Source: Symsagittifera roscoffensis
Lineage: Eukaryota > Xenacoelomorpha > Acoela > Convolutidae
Direction: 5' to 3'
DNA length: 64,000 nucleotides
Assembly: GCF_963678635.1 (NCBI RefSeq)
Contig: NC_087066.1
Coordinates: 19,563,996 to 19,627,995 of the forward strand
Position numbers and translations under genes: made by a program. The notes beneath the pieces are model-generated. The model saw nothing but the letters and a program-made list of their open reading frames with translations, did no database searches and was not told the origin of the DNA. This document shows, one piece after another, positions 12,233-22,688 of this stretch. Numbering within the stretch: the stretch's first letter is position 1; each line of letters begins with the position of its first letter.

Positions 12233-13831
12233 CCCATCCGGGTTTTACAGAGTTTTTAGAATTATCTTTCTGCAATTCAAAGGATGGATGATGAACGTTG
12301 GTATATGGCGAACATCATATTCTTGTCCGGTTCCTCTTGTTAAAGAAGTTCCAGGACGCTGGAGTTAGGAACATCAATCGTTGTGTCGTCTTGTGACAAC
12401 GACTGTGTTCCCCAATGAAATCAATCTGATTTCAAAATGGTTTGCTATGACGGTTTTTTTTCTGTATTATGTAGAGAACTTGTTTTGTGTTCAACCTCGT
12501 CTGGGAATGGCGTGGAGATCGTGTGTGGAAGGGATGCCTCGTAACTCGGATCTGTACGTATACTTGAACATCGAGGTGGTCATTGGTCTAGTTCAATGAA
12601 GTCCTTTTCTGCGAAGTCAAGTCGTACTCTAAATCCTTTGAGTTGTGATTGTGGACGGCATATCGGTTGTGGTTAGCCATTCTTGTTCAAGTGTGATGGA
12701 ATCATTTTGTCTTTGGATGTTCGTCTTTGTTGTTGTGTGTTGATCTATATACTGCAAGGTATGATTTACATTTTATAAAATTTTATTAGTTCGGTTTTTT
12801 AATCATGAATTTAGTTAGTTGTTTTCACAAAAGCATTTTGTTTTAGTTCGGTTCTTTTGAAGAGTTACTCACCCTTGAGTAACTCTTATTAAAAATAGAA
12901 GTGTGGTCACAAAGCGTGGATGTAGCGCGGTGGGTTAGGCCGGCTATAGAGCATGCTCAGGACGTCCTCTCTGGTGGGTTAGGCCAGGAGTGGGAGCATG
13001 ATTTCGTGCTGTTTCTTTGAGAGGTCCTGTTATGTGATAACGTTTTATGTTGGGTTTATGTTGGTCTTTCTTATGTTTCTTTGGCTGTGTCCTTTTTTCA
13101 AAAATCAAATTGTTTTTGGTATGGGTTTGTCTTGCGACTTTTTTGTGTTTTATGATTTCTTTCTTAGATTTTATAATAGTCATTAAAAGAATAAATTATC
13201 CAGTTTTAAACTGGGTTAATCCGGTTTGGGTACCGTTGGTTTTCTTTTCTTAGTCATGCTGTTATTTTATGATTTGTGGTGTTTAGTAAGCTGCGTTGGT
13301 TAGTTTGGTTTAGTATATAATTCCTTTCCAACCGGGTTAAAGGAAAGTTTGAAACTTGTTATCGCGTGTTAGAGTTGTTGAGTGTTAAAACTTGAAACTC
13401 AAAATCATTATTTAAACAATTCTTCGTGGGCGAGCTGTGCGAGTTTGGATAGAATTCTTGTGCGAGTGAATGAAAATATCAAAAGGTTAGTACTGCATTT
13501 TCATTTTATCAATTTATTACAGAGAATTTCAAGTCTACTGCTTGTTTTGGGAAAATTTAGAGTTATAAATTTTCATCGTAATTAAATTTACTGCTTCATG
13601 GGGAAACAATTTATAAATTAATTTACTACATTTGGTATGAATTTTATTATATTATCTTGCGCAAATTATTAATGAAGTTTAGAAGAATTTTAACAAGTTT
13701 ATTTTTTATTTTTCTTTTCTGTTTTTTGCAGATGATTGTGGTATGAAGATTAGAAATGTAAAAAAACATGAATAAAGAATGGTTAGTACTAATTTAAATT
13801 TATTAGTGAAGAATATTTTTAAATTATACTT
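12233..13831 (-). other. 3' non-coding region of element A
   Basis: About 1.6 kb between the last ORF and the 3' LTR, with no credible gene on either strand. It corresponds to 51838-53396 of element B in reverse complement and is well conserved between copies. The segment next to the LTR reads AAACCCGGATGGG on the element strand, the polypurine-tract position, but it is only weakly purine-rich. The region holds a strong hairpin (12860-12887), duplicated TGGTGGGTTAGGCC segments (about 12928 and 12972), and the equivalent of the B intron, whose donor is at about 13832-13833 but whose acceptor AG is changed to AA in this copy. Confidence 0.7.
12860..12887. promoter_or_regulatory. Hairpin in the 3' non-coding region
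   Basis: AAGAGTTACTC, loop ACCCTT, GAGTAACTCTT form perfect 11-bp arms. The matching place in element B (about 52734-52763) has the same structure with a change in one arm. It might be a transcript processing or termination structure of the element; the function is inferred only from position. Confidence 0.45.
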
Positions 13832-13836
13832 ACCTG

Positions 13837-14163
13837 TTAATCGTCTGGGAAAAAGCCGTGGGGGAAGATGTCGTGTATCATGTCCGATGTTGTTAGTAAT
13901 TTTGCTAGTATGCGAATGATGTTTTTAGTTTGGAGCAGTGGCGAAAGCAATTGAAGTGCTTTAATGGTTTTTAGTTCTTCGGGGCCTACTGCAAACTTAT
14001 AAGGTGTGTTTTGAATGAGGTTATATATTTTGTGATTATATTTAGTATTGTGAATGAATTCTAATATTGGGATTTCTATAGGCTGGATAAATTCATGCGG
14101 GACAAGGAAGGGTCTAGATTCTTCGGCGTTAAAGGTCTTCGTGATGGGACAAAATATATACAT
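13837..14163 (-). pseudogene. Post-env ORF, C-terminal remnant (element A)
   Basis: 108 codons nearly identical to the end of the last ORF of element B (51505-51834), including ESRPFLVPHEFIQPIEIPIL and the terminal HGFFPDD. I do not recognise the family. In A the upstream part was removed by the deletion that joins env to this region at about 14245, so this is the tail of a truncated gene. The GTAAGT donor of the candidate terminal intron begins 3 nt after its stop. Confidence 0.7.
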
Positions 14164-14168
14164 TTGTG

Positions 14169-14394
14169 TTACTGGGTCATAATTGCGGAGGATGCCGTGG
14201 AGGTTAGTATCCTTGATGCAATAAGTGAAATTAAGAAAAAATGGTGAAGTGTTTCCAATTCGGAGAGTGACATTTCTTGAAAACTTCGACTAATCGTGTA
14301 GTCTAACTTTATATCTAAGTGGATGTCATAGTGGATATTACCAAAATAAGTGTTATTCATTAGTGATAGTTCTTGTAAACGTGTACTTCTAGTG
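14169..14394 (-). pseudogene. env: Env fragment fused across a deletion (element A)
   Basis: The reading frame continues the envelope-like protein (NTYFGNIHYDIHL, then MSLSELETLH). It then passes directly into sequence that in element B lies about 3.9 kb downstream (SLISLIASRIL). The junction is at CACTTCACCA, where both parents share a short CACCA-like match. The deletion removed the env segments rich in conserved cysteines, the membrane anchor and the Pro/Ser tail. A 7-nt insertion relative to B separates this fragment from the larger env ORF upstream. Confidence 0.75.
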
Positions 14395-15618
14395 TCATGT
14401 GGCTTTAGTTTTTAGTTTTCCACCAGGTTGACCATTGCTTTTTTGAAAGTTAACTGGTATATATGATGTTCCTTCGTTTAGAGGGTGACCTGTGGCATAA
14501 GGGTCAAATTTTATTTTTCCAGTGGTCATGTCGAAACCTTTTTTGTATTCAACTAGTAATTCATAATATTGTGTTTTGTAAAGTGGGTTCCTGCATTTGC
14601 ATGCGATTTCTGTTTCTTGATATAGTTGGAAACGTGTTAATTTATTTTCTATATTATGGATATTTTGGAAATCAGTACTTTGTTTTCGTGATGGATGGAC
14701 TTGTTCGTATGGAATTGATTCTATAAAATATTTTTCGTGAAATTTTATCATTCGAGCGTGTATTTTCGCTACTTGAAATGTTGTGCATGTATCTTCGGGA
14801 AACCAAACAATTGTTGCTTGTGTCCGTGTTGTAGGATCACAATAACCTTGATCGTTTTTACAAGGTAATCTAATTCCTTGATAGATAATTGTGTTGTCGG
14901 ATAAATCTCGTGTGAGTTGTATTTTTTCGAGTTGTATTTTCCAATCGAAAAACATTATTTCTTGATATCCTTTATTTTTTGTGTCTGCTTTGCAGTTTGA
15001 TGGATTATTTATTCCAATGTGTAGTATCCAGTGCTTATCGTGTATGTCATAAGTTAATCTTCCGTGTGCGCCATTGTATGGGTATTTTTCATCTAGTTTT
15101 ATATGTCCTTGATATCTTTCAAGTTCTGCTTGATGTACAGAATCGGCAAAGACTTGAAAATATACTAGTTTTCTGTCGGTGTTTTTATTTCTTGTGATAT
15201 TTAGTCTGAGTAGCTCGTTTTTACAATCATCGGGATTTAGATGTAGAATTCGTTCTATATTATTTTGGTAGAATGATTCGTGGTCAAGTCGGTTTTTATT
15301 TCCGTTTGAAACTTGTGAACAATGTACTTTCTTTTCGGAAAATGTTGCTGTAAATTTATATCCTGCGATTGTTGTTGCTCGGGTTTTTGAATACAGTGTC
15401 GCTATTACATTTATAGTTTCTATAGCTTGTGGTTCTGTTTCGCATTGTGATACTTGATTTATTGCATATTTGTGTAGTGTTTTTTGTTCATTTTCTTCAC
15501 AATCGTAGTGTGTTACTAATAAATCCTGGGGTCCTGTGCGAGGAGAAGGATTTGTGTTTTGATCGGAAAATATTAGAAAAAAGATTTGTTGAAATTTCAA
15601 TATTTTTAGAATATACAT
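14395..15618 (-). CDS. env: Envelope-like glycoprotein, N-terminal half (element A)
   Basis: A 407-codon ORF with a hydrophobic start (MYILKILKFQQIFFLIFS) that reads as a signal peptide. Cysteine-bearing segments follow (THYDCEENE, SQCETEP, VHCSQVSNG, DDCKNELLRLN, GYCDPTTR, EDTCTTFQ, IACKCRNPL), as expected of a secreted ectodomain. Its position after pol matches env of errantivirus-type and other gypsy elements. The downstream pieces (see B, 47479-50100) resemble, from memory of the family, the chuvirus-like glycoproteins found in invertebrate LTR elements; this half alone is not diagnostic. It ends early because of a short insertion near 14410. The start overlaps the end of the proline-rich frame by about 13 nt. 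Confidence 0.7.
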   Translation of the reverse strand: MYILKILKFQQIFFLIFSDQNTNPSPRTGPQDLLVTHYDCEENEQKTLHKYAINQVSQCETEPQAIETINVIATLYSKTRATTIAGYKFTATFSEKKVHCSQVSNGNKNRLDHESFYQNNIERILHLNPDDCKNELLRLNITRNKNTDRKLVYFQVFADSVHQAELERYQGHIKLDEKYPYNGAHGRLTYDIHDKHWILHIGINNPSNCKADTKNKGYQEIMFFDWKIQLEKIQLTRDLSDNTIIYQGIRLPCKNDQGYCDPTTRTQATIVWFPEDTCTTFQVAKIHARMIKFHEKYFIESIPYEQVHPSRKQSTDFQNIHNIENKLTRFQLYQETEIACKCRNPLYKTQYYELLVEYKKGFDMTTGKIKFDPYATGHPLNEGTSYIPVNFQKSNGQPGGKLKTKAT

Positions 15619-15619
15619 G

Positions 15620-16758
15620 TGTATGATAATCCTAAGTATGGGTTATAAAATGTGATGTAACCAATTGTCTTTTTGGTATATCTGTCGTACTTATATATTA
15701 CTTCAATTGTTATAAATGGTGGTGGTAGCGATTGAGCTGTTATATTGGGTGGGTTTCATGGGTAAGGATAATGAACAATGTTGTTAAGTTTAATCGTGAT
15801 TTCGAATTTTAATTGTAGACTATTTTGTTGGAGTATTTGGATGTTATGGTCACGAATGTCTTCGTGGATGTCTTGTCTATTTTGTAGTCTATTGAGTGCC
15901 CAATTGTGGAGTCGGTTACTTTCTGGATGTTGTCCCAATAATGGTGGGGGTGCTGTGAAAGTGTTCCAATCTAACCTTAAAGGGATATTTGTTGATGATT
16001 GTTCTCGATATCTAGCGTCAAGGTTATTTGGAAAATTCAGTGGGAAAGGCGTCGGTGAAATCTGGCTTATTGATGGTGTTGATGGTAGTGATAATGTTTC
16101 TGGTAGTGAAGATGATGTTGTTGTATCCGTAAAAATATCTATTGGGTCATTTATTAAATTTTGTTCACCTTGTGTGAATGAGTGTGTTGTCCAATATGGT
16201 AGTCGTGATGTTTGGTTGGGGGGGTTAAAGGGATTGTCAAGTATTTGTTCAGATGTTGGTGTTGAACCTAAGTAATCTGAGGGTATACTTGAGGTGCTAC
16301 GTTGTTAAAGAAGTGTAGGGGTTTCTGGTAATGTGCTATTTGGATTTTCTGGAGTAAATGGTGATGGGGATTGGGGTATATCAAAATGAACTCGGGGGGT
16401 TTGAAAATTTCTATTTCGTCGTGGATGTATAATTTGTCTATTTATTTCAATTGTATTCTGATTTTGACTGATGTGTCTTATTCTACTTAATTCTTGTGGT
16501 AATGTTGGGTATAAATTATTATAAATTATATGTTGGTTCACTTAGGGGTGCCTGTCGCTGAACTGGTTCTAATGGTTCGGATAAGCGAGCGTGCCGTTCT
16601 TCAAAAGTGTATGGGTTATCTTGGAAAGAAATTCGTGTGGATATTTGGGGGTTTTGGGTAGTTGTAGGTATTGTCGGGTTTTCTTGGGATGATGTCGGTG
16701 AAGACTGATTGTGTGATTGTTGGTTAGCAATTTTTGAAAGTATTCTGATTGATTTTTT
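15620..16758 (-). pseudogene. Proline-rich ORF before env (element A)
   Basis: A long frame, mostly open, rich in Pro, Ser, Thr and Asn. Recognisable parts are TSSQENPTIPTTTQNP (about 16690), FEERHARLSEPLEPVQRQAP (about 16570-16630), TPRVHFDIPQSPSPFTPENP (about 16340-16400), SLPETLSLPSTPSISQISPT (about 16060-16110) and a conserved C-terminal part DARYREQSSTNIPLRLDWNT. Stops near 16310 and 16520 come with small indels and are absent from copy B, so they are lesions of A. It has no domain I recognise. It lies between the hydrophobic ORF and env and could be a structural, matrix-like or env-leader protein. Confidence 0.6.
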
Positions 16759-17187
16759 CTAGTGAAAAAATTTATGTTTATTGTAGTATTCTTCAAGGAA
16801 AAGAATTAAAAGGATTGTTGCTAGAGCGAATGTGATTATTGCCTTTTTTATACATTTGCACATTGTTAATATTAGGGATGATAAAATTGTTATAAAAATT
16901 ACAAATAGTAAAAAAAATATCTGTTCTACGAAAAATTGTTCGTATCATTTAAATAAACTTTGGGTTATCGTACCTGTGAATATGGTCAATGATTTGGGAA
17001 AGTTGGAGATATATTTCAAATAGGGAGTAGAAAATTTAAAAATGTTGCAAAAAATGATTAAAATTATTATAAAAGCTTCAAAGGTATCAAAGAGAAATAT
17101 GAATAAAAGTTTAAGTATTGTGAAAAAGTTTATAAAAATGTTGAAAATTGTATTTTTAAAGACATTGACTGATCGAGAGAAGAGCAT
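16759..17187 (-). pseudogene. Hydrophobic multi-membrane-segment ORF (element A)
   Basis: One frame of about 142 codons contains hydrophobic stretches IFNIFINFFTILKLLFIFLF and AFIIILIIFCNIF, then after an in-frame TGA (16945-16947) IFFLLFVIFITILSSLIL and IITFALATILLILFL. It ends with TAG at 16759-16761. The same frame then continues as the proline-rich protein. The TGA and the TAG are both also present at the equivalent places of element B. This looks like a small membrane protein, or the membrane-anchoring start of the proline-rich ORF, unique to this family as far as I can tell. Function unknown. Confidence 0.5.
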
Positions 17188-17882
17188 TTAAGAAATGATT
17201 TCTTGGTCGAATATTTTTTGTTGTTTGGGGCGATTTTCAAGTGTGGTCGAGTTATTTATTGATTTTTTGACAAGTGGGTTGAGTTTTGTGAAAAACTGTT
17301 GGGGGCTAATTTTATGGTTTTTGGGAGGTCCTCTTTGCTTTATTTTTATTTGTCAGATCATCTGGGCTATTTTTGAGATTTTTGTACTTTAGGCCAAATG
17401 AATACGGTCGTATTTTTACTTTAGGCTAGCTTAACATTTTTGGTTGGAGGGTTTTTGAGGTCTAAGTTGGGAAAATATTGTTGATCTTTGCGTTATTCGA
17501 AAAGGGAGGGTTATGATATTATGGTGGTATTTATTTTAGTTGTCAAGTCTGAGTGGTTTGCTTATTTTTGACCTGGAGATTGTAAAGTTATAGTTATAGA
17601 TATGCCTGGAGTTTAATATCTTTCGTCTAATATGTTGGTGTTATAGTTATAGAAGGTGACGGATTGAATGGATCCTATTGGCTGAATTTGAACTAGAATT
17701 GTTGCGTGTTTTATCAGCATGTTATTTTGAAAAACGAAGATTCAATATGATCGAGAGGTGCGAGGATTTTAAAATTAAAGTTGTTTTTGAAATTCAATTT
17801 TCTTTAATATTTTAGATTGTGGGATGAATTTTTTGTAGTTTTTACGTGGTTGATTTCTAAGTCGTGATGATTCTCTATGTTC
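17188..17882 (-). other. Intergenic region after integrase (element A)
   Basis: About 700 bp without a convincing ORF on the element strand; the ORF visible on the other strand (17195-17392) is a shadow. It is conserved with B 43845-44590. In gypsy elements with env this is where the splice acceptor for the env mRNA would be expected, but I could not fix one. Confidence 0.5.
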
Positions 17883-19901
17883 TTATTTCTCGACTTGTTC
17901 TTGTGGTAAAATTTTTTCTATCATTTTCCTATTTTTCCTTTCTTTTTGAGGTATTTTTTGATCTAGCTTTTTTGTATTGTTTTGAGTTGCAGTTGGTTTT
18001 GTATTTTGTTTTCCATGATGAATGTCGTTTTGTTCATCTATTTCTTTTTCCGTATGTGGATGATTTTGAATAACTTTTAAACCTGTGAAAGAATATAATT
18101 GAGTTAATTCGCGTAGTGCGTACTCTTTTGGGTAGTAAGGCATTAGATTGTTCCGATGTTGAACAATTTCTTTTTTGTTTGAATCGGTAATTTTATATGT
18201 TACGTCAGTGGAATTGGCAATGATTTGGTATGGTCCTTTGCGAAGGGGTTGTAATTTTTTAGAAATTCCTTTATGTGTATTAAAATTAGATTTTAGGACA
18301 AATGTTCCAATTTTTAAATCTGAGGCTGGTGTAAAGCGTGAATTAATTTGTTCGTTAATGTTTTGCCTTTGTAACATTTTTTTTGTTACTCTTTGGTAAA
18401 TTTCATTGTGTTTTTTATCTCTATTTAAAATCCATTCGGTGTGTGTGCCGGAGGCTAATTTAAGGATTTGTGGGTGATGAAAATGATCTTCATCATGCGT
18501 GTGTAAAGGTAGGTTATAACAAACTGAGTCTTTATTTGGTTGGCAATAACCTTGTGCATTTTTATGAGAGTTTGCTGTAAACATAATTGGTTTACGTGGC
18601 TTTTGATTAAAAACCATTTCGTATGGTGACATTCCTAGAGTTGTCGTAATTTGTGAATTATATGCCAAGGGAAATAATTTTACATCTGCTGACCATTCTG
18701 TGTATTTTGTATCATTTCCATTTATGATACATCTAAGCTTTTCTTGTAGTGAACGGTTCATACCTTCGACTAAACCGTTTGTCCAAGGTGCATGAGATGT
18801 ACGTGGTTTATGTTTGATGTTATATAAGTGACATAGTGTGATGATTTCATTATTTATGAATTCTGTACCGTTATCTGTAACTAAGATTTCGGGTAATCCG
18901 AATTTAGCTATCCAGTGTTCATAAAGTGTTGTATAAGCATAATAAGCATTACAATGTGGTACTGGGTTGAGTGCTACATAATGTGTAAATGCATCAACAA
19001 TTACCATTATGTAGGAGTTTCCTTCAGAGGATGGTGAAATTGGTCCTTTTGCATCGATTGAAATACGATGGTTAAAATATAAACTTTGTCCTTTAAAATC
19101 TTGTCTTTGTGCTATTTGGTTTTGATTTGGATAAGGTTTATTTAGCTGACATATTATACAATCATTGCATAATTCTTTTATCCAAATTGGTGCATTTGGG
19201 AAATAAAAATTTTGTGTAAAGTTTGAATATGTTTTCTCTGATCCAGAGTGTCCTTTAGTATTTTGTGTATGTGAATTGTTAAAAGCTATTAGTATCATAC
19301 TTAAAGGGAGACAGGGAACTGTAGAATCATTTAATTGATATTCTAGAAGGTCTGTAATTTCATTAATTGTTGTATTTTTAAATTTTCGGAAATATCGGAG
19401 GAGTGTTTTATTTCCTAAAATTGTGGTATTTGCTTTTACGGGCTTAGTTTTGTATTTGTGCCATGATTTTAGTTGTCTAATTACTGGGTCAAGATTTTGA
19501 TATTGTTTTAAGAGTTCGAGTGTAATTTTATCTGTTGGAGGGAGAAAAATATTTTCAATTTCTAATTTTGATAGGGGAATTGTGTCAAGTGGGTCATGGA
19601 GGTCAAAGACTTGATTTATTGTGTATTTTGAATCATTTGTTTGTGGTCCTGATAAATTTATTTTATCAGTTATATTTTCTTTTTCAATTAATGGAAAAAA
19701 GTCCTTTTTATACGAGTGGTGTTTTGTTCGTTTTTGTTGGGTGTTATTTTTTATCCATTGTGAGTATGGAATTGGTTTGAAAGTTGATGTTCCTAGTAGA
19801 TCAACTTCGTAGTGACTTTTTTGGCAATCTAAGTAAAGTGGAAAATGTTGTAAATTATCTATTTGTGTTTGGTCAATGTCAGTTTTTATGCATATTTGCA
19901 T
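17883..19901 (-). CDS. pol: Integrase, Ty3/gypsy type (element A)
   Basis: 672 codons, uninterrupted. The integrase inserts the cDNA into host DNA. An N-terminal linker is followed by an HHCC zinc-binding region (HTQNTKGHSG ... CNDCIICQ, about residues 210-250). The catalytic core has D in ISIDAKGP, D in VTDNGTEF and E in NGLVEGMN, with 35 residues between the second D and the E, as expected (DX35E). The C-terminal domain has the GPY/F motif (LRKGPYQII), and a charged tail rich in Lys, Gln and Asn follows. I see no chromodomain. The first Met is probably not a real start, because pol is normally translated as one polyprotein; the frame overlaps the RNase H ORF by 16 nt in another frame. Confidence 0.93.
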   Translation of the reverse strand: MQICIKTDIDQTQIDNLQHFPLYLDCQKSHYEVDLLGTSTFKPIPYSQWIKNNTQQKRTKHHSYKKDFFPLIEKENITDKINLSGPQTNDSKYTINQVFDLHDPLDTIPLSKLEIENIFLPPTDKITLELLKQYQNLDPVIRQLKSWHKYKTKPVKANTTILGNKTLLRYFRKFKNTTINEITDLLEYQLNDSTVPCLPLSMILIAFNNSHTQNTKGHSGSEKTYSNFTQNFYFPNAPIWIKELCNDCIICQLNKPYPNQNQIAQRQDFKGQSLYFNHRISIDAKGPISPSSEGNSYIMVIVDAFTHYVALNPVPHCNAYYAYTTLYEHWIAKFGLPEILVTDNGTEFINNEIITLCHLYNIKHKPRTSHAPWTNGLVEGMNRSLQEKLRCIINGNDTKYTEWSADVKLFPLAYNSQITTTLGMSPYEMVFNQKPRKPIMFTANSHKNAQGYCQPNKDSVCYNLPLHTHDEDHFHHPQILKLASGTHTEWILNRDKKHNEIYQRVTKKMLQRQNINEQINSRFTPASDLKIGTFVLKSNFNTHKGISKKLQPLRKGPYQIIANSTDVTYKITDSNKKEIVQHRNNLMPYYPKEYALRELTQLYSFTGLKVIQNHPHTEKEIDEQNDIHHGKQNTKPTATQNNTKKLDQKIPQKERKNRKMIEKILPQEQVEK

Positions 19902-20554
19902 TCTAGTCGGGATGATGTTTCGTCTTTTGCAAGGTAAAATTTTATATTTTTTGTTATTTCAACTGCAGTTTTTCGTGTAAGTAATTCAGGTGGTGTATTT
20001 CGACTTAGTGTATCTGGTAATGCAAGATTCTTTCCTGCTGTCCAAACTATATGCAAGTTTGGAAATTTCATTAGAATTAATTGAAATCTGTAAACTCGGT
20101 GATTAGGATTTGACTTTTGCGTACAGAGAAAAATGATTGGTTTATGATCTGTGAATAGAACTGTTGGATGTTTTGATCCAAGTATCAGAAATTCATATTC
20201 TGTAAGTGTATAAATTATAGCTGTACATTCTCTCATTAGAGTTGAGAGTCGTAGCTCTGCTTGAGTGAATACTCGGGAATTTGCTGATATAGGGTTCATT
20301 TTATTTGTACCACTATGTGATTGTAGTAATGCTGCGCCAATGCCAAAATTTGAAGCATCGCACATTGCATAGAATGGTTGATTTGGATCTGGAATTGTGT
20401 TTGAAATTTGTTCAGTTAAAAGTTTTTTAATTTCTTCAAATCGTGTTTGATGTTCAGTGGTCCATTCAAAATTATTTTGTTGTCTGAGGATGTTATAGAA
20501 CGGTCTAAAATATAATTGCATTTTATAAACGTACTTGCCTAAGAAATTTAACAT
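19886..20554 (-). CDS. pol: RNase H domain of pol (element A)
   Basis: 222 codons covering the RT connection and RNase H, which degrades the RNA strand during reverse transcription. It starts LNFLGKYVYKMQLYFRPFYN (end of the RT thumb/connection). Acidic catalytic positions are visible in MCDASNFGIGAAL, MRECTAIIYTL, LFTDHKPIIF and GKNLALPDTLSR. All four are present, so the domain looks intact. It ends at TAA 19886-19888, where the integrase frame already runs in the -1 register. Element B has lost this whole domain. Confidence 0.9.
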   Translation of the reverse strand: MLNFLGKYVYKMQLYFRPFYNILRQQNNFEWTTEHQTRFEEIKKLLTEQISNTIPDPNQPFYAMCDASNFGIGAALLQSHSGTNKMNPISANSRVFTQAELRLSTLMRECTAIIYTLTEYEFLILGSKHPTVLFTDHKPIIFLCTQKSNPNHRVYRFQLILMKFPNLHIVWTAGKNLALPDTLSRNTPPELLTRKTAVEITKNIKFYLAKDETSSRLECKYA

Positions 20555-21869
20555 TCCAAGGAATTCTTTGATTTTCTTTTTGTTTGTTGGTGGTTGAAGT
20601 TTTGAATAGCATCAATGCGTGATTTTAATGGAGTGATTGTATTTCTTTGTATATTATGTCCTAAAAATTTAACTCGTGTTAGAAAGAAGTGTGATTTATC
20701 GGGAGCGGCCTTCAGATTTTCGTTCTGAAGTATGTTATGATAGTGCTCTAAAACTGTAAACATTTCTTCTTTTGTCTGTCATTGCATAAAAACATCATCC
20801 AAATAGGTGATTGCGTTTTCTTGAGTATTAGTGGTCTAAAAATTTTACTCATAAAAGCTGAAAATGCTGCTGGTCCTATGGAAATTCCATAGAATAGGCG
20901 ATTAAATTCATATTGTTGATTTCCAATAACAAATTGTGTTAAACGTCGTGATTGTTCATCTTGTGGCATTTGATTGTATGCACTATTCATATCTGCGGTT
21001 GTAAAGTATTTTCCATTTATTTTTGGTAAGATAACTTGTATTGGTTCAATAGGCCAATTGCATTTCGATTCGTCAATTAGTGAATTGAGGTATCTAGCGT
21101 CTAAAACTATTTTTAATGATTCTCCTTTTGCTAGAATGATAACAGGGTTGATAAAAATGTTACCTATTGGTTGTTCTTCTTTATTTACTGGTGAGATAAT
21201 TTTGTATTGTTCTAAAATATCTTCTAATCTATTTACTTTGTCGTGTAAATGAATTGGTACTTTACTAGCTCTTTGTTTTTTGAAAACTGCGTCAGGTTTT
21301 AACGGGAGATGTAGTGATGAACTGATTTTCCAACGTCAAATATTGATGTTGCGTAAACTGTTGAATATTTTAACAGTTGTTTTGCTAATTTGTCAAATTC
21401 GATTCGTGTAATTTGTCAGTATTCAAAATTAAACATCGTTAAAAATTTTTGTTGTTCTTTTGTGTAATTTGTTATTTGAACGTTAGTTTAAAATATGGTG
21501 TTTTTGTGAAGTATTCTGTGTTTCTCTTTTCATTATTTATTATGTTATTTATGGATAATTCTTCGTCAAGAATTGTGGATTGGCAAATATCTAATAATTG
21601 GAGTATTTATTTACGCGGTAGGCTACTTCATGTATGGGTGAGATTGTAGCGTTTGTTTCGCAATATCCTAAAAATTCTAAGGGTAATGTTACTTGATTCG
21701 GTGTATTGCTATACACGTGTAACAAAATGATGTCGGAATTCGTGTTTTTCAAATGTTTTATAGATGAGATCGTGATTTTGAAAAACTTGTGAATAGGTTT
21801 AAATTCAAAGTCTGACATAAAAAGTTGTTGTTTATTCTGACTTTTATCATACTGGTGAAGTTGTTTCAT
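20548..21869 (-). pseudogene. pol: Reverse transcriptase (element A), frameshifted
   Basis: RT synthesises the element cDNA. From the N-terminal side there is a linker (FEFKPIHKFFKITISS, 21591-21869), a damaged stretch, then RT fingers/palm (GNIFINPVIILAKGES, DARYLNSLIDESK). Next come motif A TTADMNSAYNQMP, with the catalytic Asp present (about 20987-20992), and FYGISIGPAAFSAFMSKIF. One A is missing before YLDD (about 20800-20820), which puts the YLDD motif out of frame, and a TGA follows just after it. The frame resumes as MFTVLEHYHNIL...FLGHNIQRN (20548-20763), then shifts again into the RNase H ORF. Confidence 0.9.
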
Positions 21870-22688
21870 TTAAAAATTATATATATTTCCTGATAATGAT
21901 TTCAAGTGTTTCCGTTGTTGGTTATAAATTGGATAAAATTTTGAGAAGAATGGTGGTTGTTTGTTTAATCTTTGAAAAAATGTTAGAGCTGTATTTTTTG
22001 TTTTTGTGTATTTATCTTTGATTAGTATTTTACTATTTAAGATGTTGATTGTTGGTATATATTTTGATATGAATGGTGTGCCAATGATATTGTGCTTAAT
22101 ATCAGTAAAATGAAATATTTGTTTAAATGTTTTGTTTAGAATTTATTTTGCTCCATTGTTCTTGTGGGGAGAAGGAATAATTGTATTTTTCCATAATTTA
22201 CAAAATTTGATCCTTGTGCTGTTGCTAGTTTACTAGAGGTTGCAAGAGGCGTTAATTTTGATGTAATGTTTTGATTTCATTCCATGTGGGAATATTAATT
22301 ATGTTTGATTCTGCTCCTGAATCAATTAAAAAATCAATTTTAAGATCTGGTGGCTGAAATTCTTTGTTTCTTGGACTTTCTAAGAGAAATGGTATTGTCC
22401 AAATTTTTTCTCTGGGTTGTTCTTTTTGTATATCTTGATAAACATGGTTTGTGTTTGAACATTTGGTTTTGTCTTTTTCATCGGGTTTAGTTACCGTGTT
22501 AATTTCGTTTACTTCTTGTGCAGTTTGTGTAGTATCGATGGGTCCAATATAATAATTGTGAAGGAGTTCCAATTGATTTTCATATATATGTGATGTAAAA
22601 GGTTCTATATATGACAGGTTCATAGTCGTTTTCGATTGTTATCATATTTACAGAGATAGTATTTTCTGTATCACTTTCTGTATCTGAT
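21870..22688 (-). pseudogene. pol: Retroviral-type aspartic protease region (element A)
   Basis: The frame 22252-22623 carries IDFLIDSGAESNIINIP, the DSGA active site of a retropepsin, which cuts the Gag-Pol polyprotein. Part of the preceding sequence (EKIWTIPFLLESPRNKEF) may be the N-terminal strand. A missing base near 22255 shifts the frame before the TSSKLATAQGS segment, and the remainder down to RT has several stops. The same domain is repeated three times in element B. Confidence 0.85.

Noticed and set aside
12381-13585. Short plus-strand ORFs in the 3' non-coding region of A
   Set aside because: Not conserved as ORFs in element B, antisense to the element, and without features.
14463-15626. 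Plus-strand ORFs over the A env region and the equivalent minus-strand ORFs over B (for example 46147-46344, 48417-48614)
   Set aside because: Shadows of the env frame on the other strand; same positions, no independent features.
17188-17882. Splice acceptor for an env mRNA
   Set aside because: Candidate AGs exist, but none has both a branch point and pyrimidine tract as good as the 3' intron, so no call was made.
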